Assembly (NCBI GenBank): GCA_026314275.1
Contig: CP111109.1
Span: 744,001 to 808,000 of the forward strand
Direction: 5' to 3'
DNA from: JAGOEY01 sp017997515
Lineage (GTDB): Bacteria; Pseudomonadota; Gammaproteobacteria; Burkholderiales; Burkholderiaceae_C
DNA length: 64,000 nucleotides
Below the pieces are notes generated by a model. The model made no database searches and was not told the origin of the DNA. It saw nothing but the letters and a program-made list of their open reading frames with translations. A program made the translations under genes and the position numbers. Below are positions 58,659-64,000 of the stretch, piece by piece (the stretch's first letter is position 1; every line of letters begins with the position of its first letter).

Positions 58659-59555
58659 ATGCCCCTCACCTCCCGCCAACAACTGGCCGTCGCCCTGATC
58701 TTCATCACGCCCGCATTCTGGGGCGTGAACTACCTGGTGGCCCGCAGCGCACCGGGCGTCATCGAGCCGCACCTGCTGGCACTTTTGCGCTGGCTGATGG
58801 CAGGCCTGCTGTTCGCGGTGCCCAGCTGGCGTGAGCTGGTGCAGCACCGCAAACACATCACAACCGAGTGGGCGCGTTACCTGCTGCTGGGTGCCCTGGG
58901 CATGTGGATCTGCGGCGCGTGGGTGTACATCGGCGGCAAAACCACGGCCGCCATCAACATTGCGCTGATCTACGCCTTGTCACCCGTACTGATTGCCGTG
59001 GTGTCAGCACTGTGGCTCAAAGAACGTTTTGACCGGCTGCAGGCCCTGGGTGTTGCCCTGGCGCTGGCCGGGGTAGTGCATGTGATTCTGAAAGGCCAAT
59101 GGACCTCATTGGCCGGGGTCAACCTAGTGGCCGGTGACGCGTGGATCCTGGGTGCCACCGTGTCCTGGACGCTCTATTCGGTGCTGCTGCGGCGCTGGTC
59201 CAGCCCCTTGTCACCCATGGCGCGGCTGGCAGCCATCAGTGCGGCAGGTGTGCTGGTGCTGCTGCCGTTCACGGTGTGGGAAGTTGCAAGCGCCACCCAA
59301 CCAGTGCTGTCGCTGCAGGGCTTCACCCTCGCGCTGCTGGCGGCCGTGTTGCCAGGTTTTGCCGCGTACCTGGCGTATTCGGTCATGCAACGCGAACTGG
59401 GCGCGGCGCGGGTGGGAGTTGTGATCTATCTGGGGCCGCTGTATGCCGCAGGCCTGGCCTGGCTCCTGCTGAATGAGCCGCTGTACCGCTTTCATGCGAT
59501 GGGGATGGCGCTGGTGCTGGCGGGGATTTACCTGGTGAACCGCAGAAGCCATTAG
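58659..59555 (+). CDS. EamA/DMT superfamily transporter
   Basis: A 298-residue inner-membrane protein with ten hydrophobic helices arranged as two EamA repeats (ALIFITPAFWGVNYLVARSA ... ; AWILGATVSWTLYSVLLRRW ...). Such transporters usually export small metabolites or amino acids; the substrate cannot be inferred. The last helix region (AMGMALVLAGIYLVNRRSH) is typical. Its stop overlaps the RES toxin gene stop on the other strand by four bases. Confidence 0.9.
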   Translation: MPLTSRQQLAVALIFITPAFWGVNYLVARSAPGVIEPHLLALLRWLMAGLLFAVPSWRELVQHRKHITTEWARYLLLGALGMWICGAWVYIGGKTTAAINIALIYALSPVLIAVVSALWLKERFDRLQALGVALALAGVVHVILKGQWTSLAGVNLVAGDAWILGATVSWTLYSVLLRRWSSPLSPMARLAAISAAGVLVLLPFTVWEVASATQPVLSLQGFTLALLAAVLPGFAAYLAYSVMQRELGAARVGVVIYLGPLYAAGLAWLLLNEPLYRFHAMGMALVLAGIYLVNRRSH

Positions 59556-60148
59556 TCCGGCAAGATGGGCACCTGCGAGCCACGTGCAGCGGCTACGACC
59601 GCCGTGTGTAACAGCCCCGTGCCTGGTTGGATCAAAGAAGCCATCCCCAGCTTTTTGGTCTGCTCCATACCTGCATTAAATAAACATACGCAGCTATGGC
59701 TGGGGTGCTGGGCAGACGCATACAGCACGCCATGCAATTCTTGCTGTCTGCAGGCTTTTGCAAACGCCTGGCTGGTCTCATAACGCATGGACTGAAGCAC
59801 GGGAAAACGCTCCTCCAGCCCGCGCAAGTCCACCAGCCGCACAGAAGCCTGTGTTTCAAAGCTGACCAGCACACGCTGCTCTATGCTCTTGAGTGGACAA
59901 CTACGCACTTCACGCCGGAAGAGGGATTCGTACAACGCCGTCTCCTGGCTGTCCGCAACATAGGCGGTGGCTTCGTCGGCCAGATCGAAGCGACCGGCAA
60001 GTCCACCCGGCGGTGCAAGTACGTAGCCCTTGTGGCGCACGCTGTCTTTGCGAGCGGTTTTGCGTTGTATCCGGTGCCAAACCTGGTGTGCAGGCAGCTC
60101 CAGAATGGGAGGCGTGTGGCCCAGTAACTGCAGGGTTTTGAAATTCAT
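59552..60148 (-). CDS. RES-domain toxin (NAD+ phosphorylase family)
   Basis: A 198-residue RES-domain protein. The active-site Arg and Glu lie in the blocks HRIQRK (residue 25 region), GRFDLADEATAYVADSQETA and LYESLFRREV. RES toxins degrade NAD+ (MbcT, ParT-like). It is preceded nine bases upstream by a gene for an Xre/MbcA-type antitoxin, giving the standard antitoxin-toxin order. Length is normal for the family. Confidence 0.88.
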   Translation of the reverse strand: MNFKTLQLLGHTPPILELPAHQVWHRIQRKTARKDSVRHKGYVLAPPGGLAGRFDLADEATAYVADSQETALYESLFRREVRSCPLKSIEQRVLVSFETQASVRLVDLRGLEERFPVLQSMRYETSQAFAKACRQQELHGVLYASAQHPSHSCVCLFNAGMEQTKKLGMASLIQPGTGLLHTAVVAAARGSQVPILPD

Positions 60149-60157
60149 GGAATGAGG

Positions 60158-60628
60158 TCAATGCGCCTCAGCCGTTGCCAATGCCACGATACGTTCCAGC
60201 GCAACACCCTGCTCCAAAGCCGAACGGGGGGTATGCCCATCCAGCGCAGTGGCGGGAGACTCCAGAAACGCCAGCAACTGCCAGCCATCGGTTGTGCCCA
60301 GGTGTTTGGCCACAGGTTGCAAGGCGGGCCAGATGGCTGGTTCAAACTGCCAACGTGGCAGTTTGAACCCCCGGCGCAGATTGGCCACACCGATGCAGCG
60401 CCCGGACTTGATCCAGGCATTGATGGTCACCCGCGTGGTGCCCGCCAATGCTGCGGCTTCATCGGTGGAAATCATGTCGGCGGCATCCATACGGTCGCGA
60501 CGGTACTGCGCACCCGAGCGCAACACGGCAGCGGTCTGCGCGGCAGTGGCGTAAGGGCTGCTGGTGGAGCCATGCTGCGATTGGGCGGAATCGGAGGCAA
60601 ACGGTGAGGTGAGGGTTAAGGTGTTCAT
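60158..60628 (-). CDS. Xre/MbcA/ParS-type antitoxin of the RES pair
   Basis: A 156-residue protein. After a Ser/Thr-rich N-terminus there is a helix-turn-helix (MISTDEAAALAGTTRVTINA). The C-terminal toxin-binding domain ends DGHTPRSALEQGVALERIVA, the pattern of DUF2384-type (MbcA/ParS) antitoxins. ATG 60628 is chosen; the open frame extends further up without support. It is coupled to the RES toxin gene. Confidence 0.83.
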   Translation of the reverse strand: MNTLTLTSPFASDSAQSQHGSTSSPYATAAQTAAVLRSGAQYRRDRMDAADMISTDEAAALAGTTRVTINAWIKSGRCIGVANLRRGFKLPRWQFEPAIWPALQPVAKHLGTTDGWQLLAFLESPATALDGHTPRSALEQGVALERIVALATAEAH

Positions 60629-60829
60629 GCGTGTACGGGGAGATGGATGCGCTTCAGGGCGCGTTACGCAGATTGGCCTTGCTGGCAGAGAAGAAGCCAT
60701 TCGGCCGTGCGCTTAAAACCAACAAACCAACCGATTCACTCCGTCGAACAACCGGTGTCCCTCGCTCACGGCACGCCAACACAACCCGTTGGACAGGTGC
60801 ATTTACGCAAGAGGAGACGCCCATTTCAG

Positions 60830-60944
60830 ACTTGCGCAACAGGACATTGGCAAGAATGGGCAGCGTATGCCGCTGCTCTACGATTCCAGCGACAGATTGC
60901 AGAACGCGAAGAACTTTGTCTTGCGTTGCTTTGAGAACGATCAT
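60830..60944 (-). pseudogene. Fossil 5' end of dnaN (beta clamp)
   Basis: Residues 1-38 (MIVLKATQDKVLRVLQSVAG, then IVEQRHTLPILANVLLRK) match the N-terminus of the replication clamp DnaN, even with a GGGG ribosome-binding-like site seven bases upstream. After LLRK the similarity stops abruptly and the frame continues with unrelated sequence to 60654. The fragment cannot make a clamp. The remaining bases between the Xre gene and glmS hold nothing else I recognise. Confidence 0.78.
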
Positions 60945-61062
60945 GTAACCCCTTTCAAGACCCACATCAACTCAGCCCCCATACTGAGAGAGCCTGATGA
61001 ATTGGCGGTCTTGATTTTAGGTTATTTCGTTTTTTTTGCAAACCTCGTTAAGTTGGATAAAT

Positions 61063-62910
61063 TCACTCCACCGTCACACTCTTTGCAAGATTGCGTGGCT
61101 TGTCCACATCCGTCCCCCGCGCCAGCGCCGTGTGGTACGCCAGCAGCTGCAGCGGCACGACGTGTAGCAGCGGGCTCAATGCACCGTAGTGTTCAGGCAT
61201 ACGGATGACGTGTAAGCCTTCACCGCTCTCGATACGCGTGTCGGCATCGGCCAGCACGTAGAGCACACCCCCACGGGCGCGCACCTCCTGCATGTTGCTT
61301 TTGAGCTTTTCGAGCAGTGCGTCGTTCGGGGCCACGGTGACCACGGGCATGGCGCTGGTGACCAGGGCCAGGGGGCCGTGTTTGAGTTCACCTGCTGCGT
61401 AGGCTTCGGCGTGGATGTAGGTGATCTCTTTGAGCTTAAGTGCGCCTTCCAGCGCGATCGGGTAGTGCAGGCCGCGGCCCAGGAACAGGGCGTTTTCGAC
61501 CTTGGCAAAGTCTTCGGCCCAGGCGATGAGTTGTGGCTCCAGCGCCAGCACCGCTTGGAGTGCGGCGGGCAGGTGGCGCATGGCCTTGAGGTGGGAGGCC
61601 TCCTGCGCGTCGCTGAGGCGGCCCCTGCTCTGCGCAAGCGCCAGGGTCAGCAGGAACAGGCCGGCCAGCTGGGTGGTGAAGGCTTTGGTGGACGCCACAC
61701 CAATCTCGACCCCGGCGCGGGTGATGTAGGCGAGTTTGCATTCGCGCACCATGGCGCTGGTGGCGACGTTGCAGATGGTCAGCGTCTGCTGCATGCCCAG
61801 GCTTTGCGCGTGGCGCAGCGCGGCCAGGGTGTCGGCGGTTTCTCCGCTCTGGGTGATGGTGACGACCAGGGTGCGCGGGTTGGGCACCGAGGTGCGGTAG
61901 CGGTATTCACTCGCCACTTCCACCTGGGTGGGGATACCTGCCATGTCTTCAAGCCAGTATTTGGCCGCGCAGCCGCTGTAGTAGCTGGTGCCGCAGGCCA
62001 GGATCAGCACCGAATCGATGTCCTTGAACACGCGGTAAGCGCCGTCGCCAAACAGCTCGGGCACGATGCCTTCGACACCTTCCAGCGTGTCGGCAATGGC
62101 ACGCGGCTGCTCGAATATTTCTTTCTGCATGTAGTGGCGGTACGGGCCCAGCTCGGCCGCGCCGCTGTGGGCGTGTACGGTTTTGACGGGGCGTTGCGCC
62201 GCCTTGTGGCTGCGGTCGAACACCCAGTATTTGCCGAGCTGGATGTCCACCAGGTCGCCCTCTTCCAGGTAGACGATCTGGTCGGTCACACCGGCCAACG
62301 CCATCGCGTCGCTGGCGAGGAAGTTTTCAGAATCGGCCTTGCCTACACCCAGGATCAGCGGCGACCCGGCACGGGCACCCACAACGCGGTGGGGCTCGTC
62401 CTTGCAGAACGCGGCGATCGCGTAGGCACCATGTAATTGCGCCACGGCAGCCTTCAGGGCATCGAACAAATCGCCGTCGTACAGGCTGTCCATCAGGTGC
62501 ACGATGACTTCGGTGTCGGTCTGGCTGTCGAACACGTAACCCTTGGCTTGCAGCGCGGCGCGCAGCTCATCGTGGTTTTCGATGATGCCGTTGTGCACCA
62601 GCGCGATCTTGCCGGGCTTCTGGGCTGTTGCGCCCGGGCCGTGGCTGAAGTGCGGGTGTGCGTTGTGCACCGCCGGTGCACCGTGGGTGGCCCAGCGGGT
62701 GTGGGCAATACCGGTGCCGCTGGCCAGATGGTCTGCGTCCACCTGCGTTTGCAGCTCGGCCACACGCGATGTGCTGCGCGCACGCTTCAGCCCGTCGGCA
62801 TACACCGCCACGCCACACGAGTCATACCCCCGGTACTCCAGCCGCTGCAGGCCTTGCACCAGGATGGGAACGATGTTTCTGGCCGAGACGGCTGCGACGA
62901 TGCCACACAT
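61063..62910 (-). CDS. glmS: Glutamine-fructose-6-phosphate aminotransferase (isomerizing)
   Basis: GlmS makes glucosamine-6-phosphate for peptidoglycan and lipopolysaccharide. The 615-residue protein starts MCGIVAAVSARN, with the nucleophile Cys exposed after Met removal, followed by the glutaminase motif HTRWATHGAP. Two SIS domains bind fructose-6-phosphate (ACGTSYYSGCAAKYWLEDMA, TITQSGETADTLAALR, LGRGLHYPIALEGALKLKEI). It ends KPRNLAKSVTVE, the canonical C-terminus. It is divergent from an Lrp-type regulator. No glmS ribozyme is expected in proteobacteria and none is seen. Confidence 0.97.
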   Translation of the reverse strand: MCGIVAAVSARNIVPILVQGLQRLEYRGYDSCGVAVYADGLKRARSTSRVAELQTQVDADHLASGTGIAHTRWATHGAPAVHNAHPHFSHGPGATAQKPGKIALVHNGIIENHDELRAALQAKGYVFDSQTDTEVIVHLMDSLYDGDLFDALKAAVAQLHGAYAIAAFCKDEPHRVVGARAGSPLILGVGKADSENFLASDAMALAGVTDQIVYLEEGDLVDIQLGKYWVFDRSHKAAQRPVKTVHAHSGAAELGPYRHYMQKEIFEQPRAIADTLEGVEGIVPELFGDGAYRVFKDIDSVLILACGTSYYSGCAAKYWLEDMAGIPTQVEVASEYRYRTSVPNPRTLVVTITQSGETADTLAALRHAQSLGMQQTLTICNVATSAMVRECKLAYITRAGVEIGVASTKAFTTQLAGLFLLTLALAQSRGRLSDAQEASHLKAMRHLPAALQAVLALEPQLIAWAEDFAKVENALFLGRGLHYPIALEGALKLKEITYIHAEAYAAGELKHGPLALVTSAMPVVTVAPNDALLEKLKSNMQEVRARGGVLYVLADADTRIESGEGLHVIRMPEHYGALSPLLHVVPLQLLAYHTALARGTDVDKPRNLAKSVTVE

Positions 62911-62989
62911 AAAAGCTGCTCCTGAAGGATGAATGCCGCGATGCTACGGATTTGCTGTTTTCGGATGTGATCTAAATTTCCATAAATTC

Positions 62990-63031
62990 GGAATTTAATT
63001 TCATAATGTCGACACAAGGGAATTTAATTCC
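62990..63031. promoter_or_regulatory. Paired AT-rich operators between glmS and the Lrp gene
   Basis: GGAATTTAATTCC (63019-63031) is a perfect 13-base palindrome. GGAATTTAATTTC (62990-63002) is a near copy 29 bases upstream, close to three helical turns. A further half-site (TAAATTTCC) is at about 62973. This phasing suits an Lrp-type octamer and autoregulation of the lrp-like gene 16 bases downstream. Confidence 0.6.
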
Positions 63032-63046
63032 GTTAAAAACATAGAT

Positions 63047-63532
63047 ATGGAACAAATAACCCTGGACGACACTGACATTCGCCTGCTGGATGCGCTTCAA
63101 CACGACGCATCCCTGAGCAACCAAGACTTGGCAGCACTCGTCCACGTGTCCCCGCCCACCTGCCTGCGCCGTGTGAAGCGACTGCGCGACGCGGGCCTGA
63201 TCGAGCGGCAGATTGCCTTGCTCAGCCCCGACCGGCTCAGCCACATCACAGGCCACGGCCTGACGGCGCTGGTGGAAATCACCCTCGACCACCAAGGCAC
63301 CGACCACCAGGAAAGTTTTGAATCACGGGTGGTGCAAGACGCCGCCGTGCAGCAGTGTTACCGCGTGTCGCCCGGCCCCGACTTTGTGCTGGTGGTGCAT
63401 GTGGCCGACATGCCGCAGTACTTGGCGCTGGCGCAGCGGCTGTTCACCAGCAACGCGAACGTGCGCAATGTGAAGGTGTTTTTCAGCACCAAGCGGGCGA
63501 AATTTGAGCCAAAAGTGCTACTGGCGCAATAG
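63047..63532 (+). CDS. Lrp/AsnC family transcriptional regulator
   Basis: A 161-residue regulator with an N-terminal winged helix-turn-helix (LDDTDIRLLDALQHDASLSN, LAALVHVSPPTCLRRVKRLR) and a C-terminal RAM ligand-binding domain (VSPGPDFVLVVHVADMPQYL). It is closest in pattern to the BkdR/Lrp-like group of Burkholderiales. It diverges from glmS across about 135 AT-rich bases that contain paired palindromes. Whether it also controls glmS is not known. Confidence 0.92.
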   Translation: MEQITLDDTDIRLLDALQHDASLSNQDLAALVHVSPPTCLRRVKRLRDAGLIERQIALLSPDRLSHITGHGLTALVEITLDHQGTDHQESFESRVVQDAAVQQCYRVSPGPDFVLVVHVADMPQYLALAQRLFTSNANVRNVKVFFSTKRAKFEPKVLLAQ

Positions 63533-63533
63533 C

Positions 63534-63564
63534 AGCGGGCGCAAGCTGCTATCAAAACAGGAAT
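63534..63564 (-). repeat. Family-2 dispersed repeat after the Lrp gene
   Basis: Minus strand reads TTTTGATAGCAGCTTGCGCC, the family core, starting right after the stop of the Lrp gene. Confidence 0.6.
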
Positions 63565-63643
63565 GGCTTCACACCCCTGACCGGACCGCTTCACCGCACT
63601 GCTGCGCGCCAAAGATTTGCCGGCGTGGGCAACAAGGCAGATG

Positions 63644-63657
63644 CATTGCACTTGCAA
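63644..63657. promoter_or_regulatory. Operator-like inverted repeat of the terminal toxin-antitoxin pair
   Basis: ATTGCA-ct-TGCAAT lies 13 bases before the antitoxin ATG and overlaps the likely promoter region, as expected for autorepression. Confidence 0.45.
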
Positions 63658-63669
63658 TACAATCTACCC

Positions 63670-63951
63670 ATGAAAACAGCCACACTCCCCCCCATCCGTG
63701 TTGCGCCCGATTTCAGGCACGAACTTGAAGGCGTGCTGGAGCAAGGCGAATCGCTGTCGCAGTTTGTGGAGAACGCGGTGCGCGCCACCGTCGCGCGGCG
63801 CAAGACCCAGACAGAGTTCGTCCAGCGGGGCATTGAGGCCATTGAAGCCACCCAACGCGACGGAGGGGGTATCGCTGCAGATGTGGTGCTTGCCAAGCTG
63901 GAGGCCAAGCTGGCTGCGGCGCGGCAGGCCAAGGCCCAGCGCGGCGAATGA
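63670..63951 (+). CDS. Antitoxin of a RelE/ParE pair (YlcI/YnfO-like)
   Basis: A 93-residue protein starting MKTATLPPIRVAPDFRHELE, a ribbon-helix-helix-like N-terminus, with GESLSQFVENAVRATVARRK and an Ala/Lys-rich C-terminal helix (LAKLEAKLAAARQAKAQ). Such proteins act as antitoxins and repressors. It overlaps the following toxin gene by four bases (ATGA), and an inverted repeat lies just upstream. Confidence 0.78.
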   Translation: MKTATLPPIRVAPDFRHELEGVLEQGESLSQFVENAVRATVARRKTQTEFVQRGIEAIEATQRDGGGIAADVVLAKLEAKLAAARQAKAQRGE

Positions 63952-64000
63952 AATACACGGTCATGTTCAGCGAAGCTGCGGCGGCCGACCTGGAACAGCT
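63948..64000 (+). CDS. RelE/ParE toxin, 5' end only (runs off the window)
   Basis: The first 17 residues, MKYTVMFSEAAAADLEQ, match the N-terminus of RelE/ParE toxins (beta strand then a helix with A-x-x-D-L). The start overlaps the antitoxin stop. The rest lies beyond the window edge. Confidence 0.7.
   Translation, partial: MKYTVMFSEAAAADLEQ

Noticed and set aside
1..64000. CRISPR array, rRNA, tRNA, prophage or replication origin
   Set aside because: No regularly spaced direct repeats, no RNA gene signature, no phage structural genes and no DnaA-box cluster were seen; the dispersed repeats are spread over kilobases and are not CRISPR-like.

Overview
The window reads as chromosome of a high-GC betaproteobacterium, most likely a Comamonadaceae member (Rhodoferax/Polaromonas/Acidovorax-like). 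This rests on the pgi-tal / zwf-hexR sugar block, an Omp32-type porin, DUF4148 and DUF3297 proteins, paired cyanophycin synthetases with their DUF1854 and ABC partners, and two dispersed repeat families of the kind common in that family. Genus is inference; no rRNA or tRNA gene is seen in the window.

Layout. 1-2.4 kb: end of an alpha/beta hydrolase and two LpxL-type lipid A acyltransferases. 2.5-7.1 kb: metK with a structured leader and a decayed, repeated 3' end, an orphan ParA/MinD-like ATPase, and groES-groEL under a CIRCE operator. 7.4-12.6 kb: pgi and tal on the minus strand diverge from zwf and hexR on the plus strand. 12.6-24.8 kb: a heavy-metal island bounded by IS remnants (IS630/IS3 on the left, IS4 on the right). 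It holds a DUF4148 protein, a frameshifted czcD, the czcI-C-B-PII-A efflux operon and the divergent czcRS two-component system. Its right end cuts off a DUF3047 lipoprotein gene. 25.4-31.5 kb: porin, coq7, an OsmC protein, a candidate small RNA, ilvA and cobS-cobC. 31.6-43.8 kb: a type II secretion cluster (gspC divergent from gspGHIJKLMNDE, then gspF), with a toxin-antitoxin cassette between gspE and gspF, followed by a 5'-nucleotidase, an EF-hand protein, an SbmA/YddA-like ABC exporter and an MscS channel. 48-57 kb: queC and a cyanophycin locus in which DUF1854 and an ABC exporter diverge from a CphA with a decayed Mur-ligase P-loop and a full-length CphA. 57-64 kb: ferredoxin, CreA, small envelope proteins, an EamA transporter, a RES/Xre toxin-antitoxin pair, a fossil dnaN 5' end, glmS, a divergent Lrp regulator, and a last toxin-antitoxin pair running off the edge.

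The most notable signal is not a protein system. It is a roughly 95-base intergenic repeat present in nine copies plus one truncated copy. Its long central stem-loop shows compensatory base changes in three separate helix segments. Most copies begin within a few bases after the stop codon of a gene on the same strand (zwf, ilvA, gspN, gspG, groEL, DUF1854, and the truncated copy after pgi), and in three cases the repeat seems to supply the TGA stop. One copy lies between gspG and gspH and is apparently translated as an unusually long GspH leader. A second, shorter repeat family lies both between genes and, in frame, inside pgi, cobS, gspL, gspD and gspF.
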